DNA from: Spirometra erinaceieuropaei
Lineage: Eukaryota > Platyhelminthes > Cestoda > Diphyllobothriidea > Diphyllobothriidae
DNA length: 64,000 nucleotides
Direction: 5' to 3'
NCBI GenBank assembly: GCA_902702965.1
Contig: CACRXP010000405.1
Location: forward strand, 155,645 to 219,644
Under the pieces are notes generated by a model. It was not told where the DNA came from and searched no databases. It was given only the letters and a program-made list of their open reading frames with translations. The position numbers and the translations under genes were made by a program. Shown here piece after piece: positions 1 through 10,724 of the stretch. Position 1 is the stretch's first letter; each line of letters begins with the position of its first letter.

Positions 1-1570
1 TCAGCGTAGCATTCGTTTCCGGCTCCGGTCTTTGTAAACTGTCAAATATCCCTGACTTCGTTTGCCGGAACGAGCAGACTACTGAACAGAACTAACCTAG
101 GCCGAAATTTAAACTATTTGGTAAAAATTTGAGTGGTGTTCAAATTACCAATGCAATGGTTTGGCAAACACTTTGCGCTGGGTTACCGCTACTAGAGACC
201 TCCCAGAATGAGCCATAATGGCAATGCCTCAGAAGAAGACTAGAAATCTCTCGTATTCTTTAGATCTACGCAACATAACGCCCGGCCAGTCGTACTGCAC
301 ATATTTCTTGTTTAGACTGCAGTGAAACATAAGTTGTGTGGGGGAATTTAGTCGCCTCTGAAATGTAACTACTTACTGAATTCAGCATTATGCTCAGAAT
401 ATTTGGTAGATTATGATGTTTGGAAAGGCGAAAAGTTAAATCAACCCCTCGTCAACATCAAGAGCGTCTCATTGCTGACGTTTTTGCTCAGCAATTCGTA
501 TTAACGTGTAGAACATCTAAAGTAGATAGTAGCTTGCTGGATGGAATGCAGGGATAGATATACAAGAGCCTTTTGACAAATAGAAGTGTGGCGGTCAAGG
601 ATGTGAGATCAATTTAAACCACGCACAATAAGTTCTAATGTCAGCAGTCAGGGAGCTGTTAGGAGTAGTTTATTCTGTACACAGGGCAGATTGCCGTAAG
701 TTGACTGTTTGCTCGCAACATAGATAACCGTCCGTTCACAGAGAGCGTCAGTCGCGGTGTGTCGTTTACGCGGGGATGAAAGTCTGTCAGTAGGTGTGGC
801 TGACTGGTTGAGTGCTGGTCATGAGATTGGACGGCTTAGGGGAGGATTAGGGGGAGGCATAGTTACAGGGGCTCACGGGTATCAAACCAGGTCGTCCGAC
901 GCGCATGAGGGGATAATAGTTTGTGGGGGCAGCCGGGGGTCACTGCAGCTGGACAGGAGGGGCCCCAGTTCTTGCCGGCAGGGGTGGTTGTGTGTCAGCG
1001 GCGGCCTGGCAACGATTGTCGCGGCCATCGACCGACAAAACGGAGCCGGAGAAAAGGGGGACTGGAGCGGATGCTACAGAAGGACCTAGAACTACTGTAT
1101 TATCAGACAACCATTGCGTTGGGATGATATGGTTTTCTGAATCAACATTACATACTAAACTGCCGATGACCACAGTCACAAGACAGTAGGCAACCGCCCT
1201 ACGGCCAGAGTTAGAAAAGCGGACTTGAAAGTAAAGTCGCATGATTAAGAGAAAATTTGCAAGGAAATACTGGCCTCACAGCTCCAAGAAGGTGGAGCTT
1301 ATAAACGGGGAGAAAGAACAACTTTCTCGGTGGGAACGCTACAATTTGCATCATCAGCCTACTGCCACCGTCCCCGGCGAGTCACTCGTTTTCCCGCTCT
1401 AGTCTCCTTAAACTACGAAATCTCCCTTACTCCATTTGTTGGAACGAAGAAACTACTGAAGAGAACTAACCTAGAGTGCACTTTAAAGCGTTCGGTAAAA
1501 ATTTAAGCGGTGATTCCAGCATTCTGTTAGGATCATTTGGTAGATCATAATGTTTGTAAACGCGAAACGC
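1..1570. repeat. Imperfect long direct repeat, about 1.37 kb period
   Basis: Bases about 10-145 recur at about 1385-1520. Both copies hold a block reading CAGAACTAACCTAG or GAGAACTAACCTAG, followed by a GGTAAAAATTT block. A second block at about 380-440 (TTTGGTAGAT followed by ATGATGTTTG) recurs at 1530-1570. The copies are diverged and the second lacks material between the two blocks. The G-rich stretch 770-1070 in between has several overlapping short open frames in different frames, but none resembles a known protein. I see no gene here. Confidence 0.5.
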
Positions 1571-2354
1571 CAACTACAAAAGCGGACTCTCAATGCCTAG
1601 CCTAACCGTCTTTTGTTACACTGCCCTAGTTTTGTCTGCCACGGGATTTTTACAGCGTCTCTTGAACACTAACATTACAGTTTCCTTCCCAGAGACGCAA
1701 TGTTATTTGTGGAGAACTTCCTGCCCCGGACAGACAACAAGACTGGGTTTGAGACCTTGTCCGGCTGCGTGTGTACTCCTGCCAGGATTGGTTCTGACGA
1801 TCTGCACTAAAACACCACAAGGTCGCAGTTTTACGTTTGCGAAATAACCAGTGTTTAAAGATACAGAAAGTAAAGATTCCGCTTAAAGAAAGCGACTTAC
1901 CCATAAATAAAGAATTTGGGCTTGTCATGGAAAGAGCAGATTTGACCCTCGGAATAGGAACCTGCTCTGTAGTTACTGCAACACTTTGAATGATTGTACT
2001 AGAACGGGGACTTGAAATTCAGGCTAGGGTCAACAGATTGTCCCTTATCTATCTGCACTGGACTAAAGGAAGAGTTAATGTCTTCGCCTTTGGAATCTAC
2101 TTAAGCATGTGCTCATGTAACCTGACTCAAGTCAACATTGCATCTGCAAGCCTATGTGTGCTCAGAGACACGGTGCGAGATGTTATTTGGCCGTTTTTCT
2201 GGAGATACCTTTCCCAGGACTGCCGCATGGGACAAACTGCAGTGTAGTCTTTTCAATGGCATCAGATATTCCCTGTTCGCTTTTCGACTTCAGTTCAGTT
2301 ATTCGAAATTGACTGGTTTGGCCTGCCGTTTGGCGATGATAGAAAGTCGTCCTG
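1571..2354. other. No recognisable feature
   Basis: Only short unrelated open frames are present. Weak similarity between 1650-1720 and 2150-2230 (both hold an AGAGAC ... ATGTTATTTG block) hints at an old local duplication. I see no gene, RNA or element. Confidence 0.4.
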
Positions 2355-3466
2355 AGTATTGTTTACGAACGTGAGAGAAACGGCTAAAAGTGTCAAATTT
2401 TACTTGGCCTTACCGTGAAAAAATGCGTAGTACAAAGAGATCCCTCAACGGAGTGCAGTGTTAAAGCATTTCTTAAATAAGTAACTTATTACGGAAAGTT
2501 TTCTTATGGATCAAAGATATATTCATTGCCGCCTTTTGTTATGGAAAGTCATTTTTCTCGAAAATGAAGTTTGATGTTTGAATAAGTCTTCACATGTGAC
2601 CCAAACAACCATCTTCGTGAAAAGGGGCGCCCGAACACTCACTAATCCGCTAAATGCCTTCAAGAATTATTTTACTTTAAAGTTCTTAACAGACAGGTAA
2701 TTCAGAATCTGTATCTACGGACGATTGCGTAAAAACACTGAAAATAATGAAGTATTCAGCAAGATTTCAAGGCCGATCTGAAACTCAGCGTAATCCAAAA
2801 CGAAGGAAAAGTGTTAATTAATTTAACGGAAGAAACGTTCTCTCTATAAACACAAAATGGTATGTTTACGATCACGCCTGTCAGTTCTATTTAAATTTAT
2901 TAGTCACCGACCGGCCTCACAGCGTGTCACCTTAAGGAACCTTTTGTTCCTACAAGGTCCAGCTTAATCAAGCAAAATCCAGTTTCTCTTGTTAAACCCT
3001 GTCTCATTTAACTCAAAGGAGTCAAAAATACCTCGAATCCCTGGAAAACTGTTGAGCGATCTACACTCAGAATGTAGACAGCCGACAAACCGCCATATAT
3101 GCAATCACACTAATTATGAAACGATATTTAGACGTAAACGTCACTTAAACACCATTATTAGAAGTTATTTTATTTCTACATTCATATTTACTACGTTTTT
3201 GGTATACAACTGCATTCTATATATATATAAACGAAGTTTACTAAGTTCGAGACATTTCTGACGTTTTCGGGATACTGCGCTTTTCAAAATTAATCGGCAT
3301 TTCTAAACAGCACAACACTATCTTTAATATTTCTCTTAAGTTTTTATTTCTTTTAAACTTGTACTTAGCTAACATAGACATTGGACTCATGAAATTGTGT
3401 CGGTTTGCGAGTGATTGGCAAGCATTCGTAAATTTTAACACATTTCGTGATCTAGGTCACTAACTG
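2355..3466 (-). mobile_element. Family C inverted-repeat element, partial copy
   Basis: Read on the minus strand, this copy begins CAGTTAGTGACCTAGATCAC at 3466. It then matches 41212-42330 and, for its first 600 bases, 4006-4619. Shared landmarks are a GAATGCTTGCC block, a CTCATGAAATTG or TTTCATGAGTCC block, a GAGAAACTGGATTT block and a CGTAATCCAAAACGAAGG block. It is truncated near 2355, where similarity to the 41212 copy fades, so the far end is missing. The short open frames at 2989-3441 are fragments of this repeat and not genes. It has no coding capacity. Confidence 0.7.
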
Positions 3467-3690
3467 TGCTTGCGCCCTCTCTTACCTCCGATCTTCTTGA
3501 CTATCTCTTAACACCAAGACTCCATGGGGAGTGAGAAAGAGAGATTGCGGTAGATGCAGCGCAAGTCTACTCTTCTTATAACCGAAATCACACGCCAGTC
3601 ACCGTGCCTATTTTCACCCTGCTGTGAAGTACGTTGTGAACATCGTCTGTCACGACGCTTGAGCTGTCGGACGGGGATCCACCCTAGAAC
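3467..3690 (+). repeat. Dispersed SINE-like repeat (GCGGTAGATGC family)
   Basis: The copy starts GCTTGCGCCCTCTCTTACCT and contains the family signature GCGGTAGATGCNGNGCAAGTC. It ends in a CATCGTCTGTCACGACG block. Related copies are at 5977-6060 (minus), 6820-7025, 17090-17300, 21050-21290, 22495-22690, 24170-24680 and 39280-39530. The copy at 5977-6027 matches the first 47 bases here, in inverted orientation, with only about 2 differences, which is much closer than the other copies. The following stretch to about 4005 shows nothing I recognise. Confidence 0.6.
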
Positions 3691-4005
3691 AGCGCGGTCA
3701 CACCAGGTGTTTCGAAGTCTGCCAAAAAGCCAGGCTCGGAGCCATTAACTTCTACCCTAAGCACACAATTCTGCATAAATTAGTCCTTAACCAGGTTGAT
3801 TTTACCCGGAATGATTAACGCGAACTGAGTTACAGTTTTTCTGGCAATAATGCCTCACCAGCATTTACGACTTCGGTCCCCATGGCGCCTAGCCTTTTGC
3901 CAAGTGAAAAGTCCGCAGAACTTGGCAATTTAGATCCTGAAATTTCGGGCAAACAGTTGGTTAGGAACAGCGAGACACGCATTCATGCCGTGCGACACAC
4001 ATATA

Positions 4006-5927
4006 TCGTGACCTAACTCACGAAAGGTGTCAACATTTAGGAATGCTTGCCACTCACTCGCAAACCGACACAATTTCATGAGTCCAATGTCTATGTTAAT
4101 TAAGTACAAGTTTAAGAGAATTAAAAACATAAAAGGAATAGTAAAGGCCGTGTTGCGTTGTTTAGAAACGCCGATTCATTTTGAAAAGCGCAATATTCCG
4201 AAAAAGTCCGAAATGCCTCCGATTTAATAAAGTTCGTCTATGGATGCATAGAATGTATTCTCATACCAAAAACGTAATAAATATGAAAGTAGAAAAAATA
4301 ATGTGTAAACATAGCGTTTCAGCGAAGTTTACATCTAAATATCATTTAATAGTTAGTGTGATTTTATATAAGACGGTTTGTCAACTGCCTACATTCTGAA
4401 TGTAAATTACAAAACAATTTTCCAGGGATTCGTGGTATTCTTGAGTCGGTTGAGTTAAATGAGATGGGGTTCAACAAGAGAAACTGGATGTTGCTTGATT
4501 TCACCGATGGGGACGTCGTAGGAACAAAAGTTTCCATAAGATGACATGCTGTGAAGCCGCTCGGGGCCTAATAAATTTAATTAGAACTGACAGACGTGAT
4601 CGTAAACATACCATTTTGTTGAATAACGGAGGTAGTATGCATTCCGAGGGGATATAATAAAACGAGAAGGCTCGTCGGAAAATCGAGGTGTATTCATGAA
4701 TTTTCAAATCGGTTACACCAACCCGCCGTCAGACGAAATGAAAGGTGTGAGGGAGATAATCGCACTGGGGAGATAGGGGTACATCGAGGTTACATCGAAA
4801 AGACAGACGTTTGTGTGTGGGGGTGAAGAGCGTGTTTTTTCCTCAATACCACATGACCTTGCGATTGAGAGCGTGGCCCAACGCCTACGAGACAATCACA
4901 TCGAGCTTCCAGCACACCACGTCTTAGACATACTTAAGCTCTGCCTTACTAACTATTGACAATTCGATGGCAAATATTACTAACGGTTTAAAGGCACCCC
5001 AATGGGTTCGCCAATTTCGGGGCTACTCGCAGAAATAGTCCTACAACGACTAGAACAAGATGTTGTAAAAAGCTTCCAACCGAAAACGTGGCTCAGATAT
5101 GTAGGTGACACATTTATTATCGTTAAGACCTGTGAAGTTGAGCGATTTCACAACAGTTTGAATGGTGCCTTCCCAGCGCTACAATTCACTCGTGAAGAAG
5201 CAAGAGGAGACAGCCTCCCGTTCCTAGACGTGAGGTTACAAAAGCTCAGTGACAGCGGCATCGCAACAAGCGTTCATCGGAAAAGCTCTGACGCTGAGAT
5301 CATCCTGAGCTATCAGAGTAACCACCCAGCAGCCCATAAAAGAAGCTTTGTTCAGACTCTTTTCTACAGGGCCTATCGTTACCGCAGTAGCACCGATTTA
5401 CTCAAAAAGAACTGGCCTACTTGTGTCGCCTTTTCCGACTCAACGGATACCCGGTGAGTTTTATAAAAAATGGTCTCAGACGCCAGCAACAACCACAAAA
5501 CGTCGACTCTAACGGAGACAAGGTATCACGGAAATTCTATTCCCTGCCCTACATGCCGAGAATTTCTGAAGCGATCGCTCGACAATTAAATCAACTCGGC
5601 ATCACCATCGCCCACAAACCGGCGATGTTTATTAAAAGTCTCGCTGGCAAATTACTATCCTTTTAATGGAAAAGTTGATCAGATGCGTAACCGGAGTCTA
5701 AAACACGTATTAGCATAGGAAATTGCAAGAGTATATTGAAACGTCCATTCTCGCCCAAATTTACTTGTATTTTACTTGATATAATTACGTAAGCACTCGT
5801 TCTGCACAAGAAAAAGGCATTTAATTGAAGGATGAGAATGAGCGAACAAAACGCGCAACCCTAAAGACGTTCAGAATTTCTCGCATCAGTTTCCGTTATC
5901 AGATTTCATGAGATGGGTCACGTACTG
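4006..5927 (+). mobile_element. Family C inverted-repeat element enclosing a Penelope-like RT
   Basis: The left end (GTGACCTAACTCACG) and the following 600 bases match the 41212-43098 element. The right end from about 5630 to 5927 also matches it (AAATTACTATCCTTT block through to GAGATGGGTCACGTACTG). Between about 4620 and 5630 the two copies share nothing, and here that space holds a Penelope-like RT pseudogene. The ends are inverted relatives of each other (CAGTTAGTGNCCTAACTCA against CAGTACGTGACCCATCTCA). A coding copy and an emptied copy with common ends suggests an autonomous and non-autonomous pair. Alternatively, a PLE fragment inserted into a non-coding element. Confidence 0.65.
4698..5663 (+). 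pseudogene. Penelope-like reverse transcriptase, decayed
   Basis: The frame starting at 4698 reads EFSNRLHQPAVRRNE. After a scrambled stretch, 4832-4960 reads FSSIPHDLAIESV and continues to a KLCLTNY block. From 5002 it reads MGSPISGLLAEIVLQ, then WLRYVGDTFIIVK, then SLPFLDV. A shift near 5430 leads to a CRLFRLNGYPVSFIK block, LPYMPRISEAIARQL and GITIAHKP. This is the palm and thumb order of Penelope-like RTs. The catalytic YVDD is YVGD here, and motif A lies inverted (see findings). Stops and at least one frameshift break it. No GIY-YIG endonuclease follows: the frame ends at 5663 in sequence shared with 42814-42860. It is a dead copy. Confidence 0.85.
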
Positions 5928-5976
5928 CAATTAGAAGAGAAGGTGAGGACGTGTAGAACGGAGTAAGCAATCTCGG

Positions 5977-6060
5977 TGTTAAGAGATAGTCAAGAAGATC
6001 GGAAGTAAGAGAGGGCGCAAGCAGATGGTACGGCAGATGGAGCCACACGCTCTCAGGTCC
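5977..6060 (-). repeat. SINE-like repeat fragment (GCGGTAGATGC family)
   Basis: The reverse complement starts GCTTGCGCCCTCTCTTACTT and matches 3469-3517 almost exactly. It sits 50 bases outside the right end of the family C element at 4006-5927, while the sister copy abuts the family C end at 3466. Confidence 0.55.
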
Positions 6061-6139
6061 ACAGCACACATTGATCAGGATTTTATACGTCAAGAAAAGA
6101 GAAGGAGGGACTGCTCGAAACCCAAATTGGCCTGCAGCA

Positions 6140-7025
6140 ACAATTCTGGTCCATAATACACATTAAGTTGGATTTAAACTCCGACAAAGAACAAGGACGA
6201 CGACTGGCGCGAATGAGGCCGCCCCAAGGCGTGATGCCATACCCGGCTCGGATCCCACGACGTATGAGTGCCACAGAGGCCACATTGTGAAGCAACCATC
6301 GCAGCCTGACTCACGGACCACCAGTGAGCCACTTCACATAATCCCACATGCTGGGTCAACTGCGAGATCCAGATTACCCAATCATTTGGCAGTCTTTCAA
6401 GCCAGGTCAGAAAGTGGAGAATGAGACAAATCACTGGTCACCCACGCACACGGCCCGTATATACCCAACGGGAGCGCGAACGCATTTACCGTTGGGAAAA
6501 TCAGGTGCCAGAGAACCGTCAGCGCATACCAAACTGCGAGGCCCATGGCTGGTTGAAGCACTCTTAGGGTTTGTAAACTTCTGCTACGCCACAGTTCGGC
6601 AAACCGTGACTCTCGTAGCTTGGTGACCGCTGGCAGTTCTATGCCACCTGGTTCCCTGCCGGTAGATGCGCTTGCGCTCCCGCTGGGTATACAGGTCGTT
6701 AGCACGGCTACCCAATCATCCTCGTCGTCTTCCTGGCCCGTTTTGGTGTTGTTGTGGTTGTTGATACAAATGCTGGTCAAGTGGTTGTCATGGGCCAGGG
6801 GGTGTGGGTGCAAGTCCATTAACCGTACCATCCACCTGCGCCCTCTCTCACCACCTGTATTCTTGAGTATCTGATGACACCGGGCCCAAGCAGAGTAGGA
6901 TGTGAGAGTGCGGTAGATGCTGTGTAAGTCCCCTCTCACAATAGACTGATTAACCTACAAGTCACCGTGCACACGGTAGACATTGTCGGTCACGACGGTC
7001 GAACAATCCTCAATGCCGGGTCCTC
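6140..7025. repeat. Composite SINE-like repeat cluster
   Basis: The segment 6655-6720 (AGATGCGCTTGCGCTCCCG then GGTATACAGGTCGTTAGC) recurs at 22345-22410 and, inverted, at 10470-10545. A diverged inverted copy lies at 6455-6500, giving a local foldback. Downstream, 6820-7025 carries the GCGGTAGATGC family signature. The long minus-strand open frame 6397-6939 (180 codons) is a product of these repeats. Its residues such as CIPSGSASASTGR recur at the other copies, which argues against a real gene. Confidence 0.6.
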
Positions 7026-8123
7026 ATCCACGATATCGTCGTACACCATACTTGAAAGCGCAGCATTATCATTGCGGACGTTTCCAGAACGGAATCACGC
7101 ACCAAATTTGGCCACACAGCGTCAATGCACACTTGAAGTTGATTTACACCAAATGACTGACCTAATAGTTGAATCATTGCAAAGTATTTTTTCCAAAACA
7201 ACAAAGAACTGGCTACGATATTATCCGGATATTACAGCGGAGCTCTCAGAACCAGTTATTATTTGAATATGGCAGTTTTTTTTTAAATATCGACGTCTTT
7301 GAACTAGTTTCCTTCAACAGGTATTGTTACAGTGATATCCAGACTTCGGAAATACCACGTGTACGAACGAAATTCAGATTTTTCGCAAAACTTTAACCCT
7401 GTCTGAAACTGATCAGGCAAAAAGGGAGGGTGCAGCAAGTGTCACAATCATAGTCTGGCGATTTTTCCAACTTTTATTACAGTCTTAGTCGTAGAATGTT
7501 GTTTATTTTCGAATTTATGCCTTGTTGATTCCGAAGATAATTGAATTACGAATGCGTAAATAAAAAAAGTTTGTTTTGCTTCTTCGCTCAGTTCGGCAGC
7601 CCTTGCTTGAGTGTTGCGCTTTATCGACAGTCGCCGTATGCGGAGAGCTAACTGCTGCAGGCAACCCAGCTAACGCCGCAGTCCCTAATCCACCTACATC
7701 AACAACAGCTGTATGCCTTCCCTGGGCTCATTTTGAAAAAGCTCAGTATCAAACCATTGGCCTGTTCTTTCTTGCCGCGAATTCCATATTTCCTATTTCC
7801 CGACTGACCACATTGGGTCACGAAATAACCTCATGCCAACGGAAGAGGCCTACAGATTTTCCTGCTGGCAAATCTGTTTACCCTGTTAAATGTGATGAAT
7901 GAAAAAAAGCCGGGTGAAAATCAGGATTCGGAGGACAGGCATTAAAGGAATGGCAGTCCAAGGCACGAGGTTCATTAATCTGAGTGATAGACAAAAACAT
8001 TAGCTTAATAAACGCCGATTATAAATGACAACAACCCAGTTTATTCTACGATCGTCCTCTAGAGAGAGTCATTTTCTGTTGCCTCTACTTTGCGGGAACA
8101 CATTTTCGTCCTTTTAAAAGGTA
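7026..8123. other. No recognisable feature
   Basis: There are several open frames of 75-108 codons (7169-7396, 7576-7902), but none has recognisable motifs. The 7576 frame is Ala/Thr/Pro-rich at its start and has no obvious splice context. I see nothing to support a gene. Confidence 0.35.
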
Positions 8124-9082
8124 CAGCAGGTGGGTTTACTCATGAAATGTCGGCCGACATTTCGAAATGCGTTCTCGTTTCGAAAATATTAGTTAAGTAT
8201 GGTTGTAAAACTAGTCACCGTCCAGCATAATCGTATAATGATCCAGTTACCTCAGGGTTCCCTTATTCGAAAGAGCTTATTTCCGACTGCATGCAAGAAC
8301 GATACTCTAGAAAGAATGACTATTTAAGTAGCATTCAATTTTCTCATTGTTTTTCGAGGTCTTTAAAAGTTTAATTATATTTCATGAAAGAATAGATAAA
8401 AATATTAATTCTTTTACTTATTCAGTAGAATATCACGTCTTCTTTCGATTTTATGCTCGAATGAAGAGTACAATTCGGTTTAAAAATTTTTTTTAATTCC
8501 CGAATAATTTTGAACCCAACCTGCTGTTATACTTGCATTAAGGGTTTCAAAATTACAAGCCGTATATTTTCCATTTAAGGAAAACCATATACTTCTCTAC
8601 ATTATTAAGAGGAGACCGTATGGCGTTCATAAAATTAGGCAGTGGATATGAGCAATATTGTTAAGTTTACAAGGCACATTAGTAAATAAAGATGCATGAT
8701 GTTTTATGAACGGCCATTTAAAATTATTAAAAAATCTCACAATTAAAAACTATTTTGAAACAGAATTGTACTCCTCCTTTGAGTGTAAAATTGGAAGAAG
8801 ACGTAATTTTCTACCGGATAAATAGAAGAGTGAATATTTTTATCCGTTTTTTCATAAAATATAATTGCACTTTTAGGGGCATCGAAAATAAGTGAGAAAA
8901 GCGAATGCTACTTAAGTAGTCGAAAATAAGTTCGTTCGAAAAAAGGCACCCTGAGGTTACTCGATCAATATACGATTCTGTCGGACCATGACCAGTTTTA
9001 CAACCATACTTAACTAATCTTTTCGAAACGAGAATGCATTTCGAAATTTTGGCCGACATTTCATGAGCTAACCCACTGACTG
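8124..9082. mobile_element. Family A long inverted-repeat (foldback MITE) element
   Basis: Ends are CAGCAGGTGGG and its inverted partner CCCACTGACTG, flanked by TA at 8122-8123 and 9083-9084. Inside the ends both arms carry CATGAAATGTC, TTCGAAATGCGTTCTCGTTT and an AGTTAAGTATGG block in inverted orientation. The arms run about 350 bases, so most of the 959-bp element can fold into one hairpin around a central region of about 250 bp. There is no coding capacity. The 8811-9182 minus open frame is part of the right arm. TA flanks fit a Tc1/mariner-type source, which is inference. Confidence 0.85.
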
Positions 9083-10296
9083 TATGAGAAAGTTCTTTGT
9101 TAGACCGACACGAACAACGTAAATTTAATTTGGTGGCCCATCTGCCTGCTATAAGGGAGGAAGAATATTCTCGTTTAGGCACGAAAACACTAGGATGTAA
9201 CAGCTTTTTCGTGCCTAACCCAATATAAGCTCTGCTATTTTATGAAAATCATGAACTGCTCAAATCACCTAGGTACTTGAGGACTTATTTGTTGTTAATA
9301 TTCAAGCCTTTTTTCGCTAAATTAAATTCAGCAGACTGTCACCTGTTCATGAAGCTGCTACTTAAAAAGACATTTCACTTTTATTTGCGCATATTCTGCA
9401 ATTAAAGAAGTCTTTCGGGCAAAATAATTTGTCCTACGGTTCGTTAGTAAAGTAATGAATCGAATCCAAAGGTATTTAACTAGTGAAGGAAAGTGGAACG
9501 TTCAGCTTCGTATGCTACTTCCAAGGTCAAGTCGAGCCATTCATGTCTAAGCTAGAAAAAAGACTTATTATTACCCCATAGTACATATTCATCGAGTCTT
9601 CAATAGACCATGTAATTTTGGTATGTCCATAAGTACACCTTAAAGTAATGATGTTTTTTGCGGCAACCATATGTTTTTTAGACCCTTTTACCTACTTAGT
9701 CTTCGCCTCCTTATCCTTCGCGATCCCCGCCTGATAAAATTGTTCAAGTCAGTTGGAACAGATTTCATCTTCGATTCCCAAACTGGCTGATCCAAGGTAG
9801 CAACTGCTCAACGTAAACCTCGGCGAAAAACAACGGATGTGTCATTTTTTTCTAATCTGTAGACGCGACTTATGCAAACAGGCCAGGCTATTTGTTTTGC
9901 ATGTATCAGAGATCACAGTGGAAACGCTGACGGACTCCGCGGCATGCCGATGACAGAAAAAAGACGATGCATACACTCGTACTCCTAGTATTCTGAATCA
10001 TGCTACAGTAGTATGCCTTGGAAGCAGTACTATTAAACGGGCAGGTGTTATTTGAATAGACATTCCACATTTTTAAGGGAATCTCCTCTAAGCTCGCGTA
10101 TTAACTGCCGTGGAGTTTAAAAAGAGCTAGCTCTGCTTATATTAGGTTACATTATATTTCGTGCCAGATGATATCCGCTGTGTGCTCTACAGCAAGGTGA
10201 AGCAGGCACGGTGACTTGCGCGTGAATTAGTTTATAGTGAATTAAGACTTGCGCAGCATCTTTCGCACTTCCCTCTCTTCCCCACTTGGGTCCGGA
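9083..10296. other. No recognisable feature
   Basis: AT-rich, with frequent stops in all frames. I found no recognised repeat of the window, no RNA signature and no exon-like open stretch. Confidence 0.35.
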
Positions 10297-10560
10297 GTCG
10301 AGACATAGCCGAAAAGATCAGAGGTGAGGGAGGGCGCAGGTGGCTGGCATAACCGGACTAGCACCCAGGCGTACTGCTACACCCCCTGGCCCACAATAAT
10401 ACAGACTTTAATCAACAACAACAACGGTACCACGATTGGTCGGAAGGAGGAGGATGATTGGGCAGCCATGTCCTCGACCTGTATACCCAGCGGGAGCGCA
10501 AGCGCATCTACCGGCAGGGACTCTGGTGCCAGAGAGCTGTTAGCGCACAGACTCCTGGCA
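10297..10560 (-). repeat. Composite SINE-like repeat, inverted copy
   Basis: Bases 10470-10545 are the reverse complement of the block at 6655-6720 and 22345-22410 (CGGGAGCGCAAGCGCATCTA core). The preceding GAGGGAGGGCGCAGG block also resembles the GCGGTAGATGC family copies near 6000 and 6840. The open frames here are repeat-derived. Confidence 0.6.
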
Positions 10561-10724
10561 TAGCAGACGCTTACAATCTTTGAGATCGTTAGATCACATA
10601 ATTTATGTAAGAAGGAATGAACGGAGGTTTTGAAGACTTCAATCCACAAAATTGTCTTGCATTGCGTGCAACCTCTGCCCTAAGAACGCGGACAAAATAA
10701 GGCAAAATATGCGGCACACACAAT

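Noticed and set aside
757..1242. Overlapping open frames on both strands in a G-rich stretch
   Set aside because: Frames overlap on both strands, the composition is biased, and there is no recognisable domain or splice context.
6397..6939. 180-codon minus frame
   Set aside because: It lies in a composite SINE-like repeat whose copies elsewhere (10297-10560, 22330-22690) do not keep the frame.
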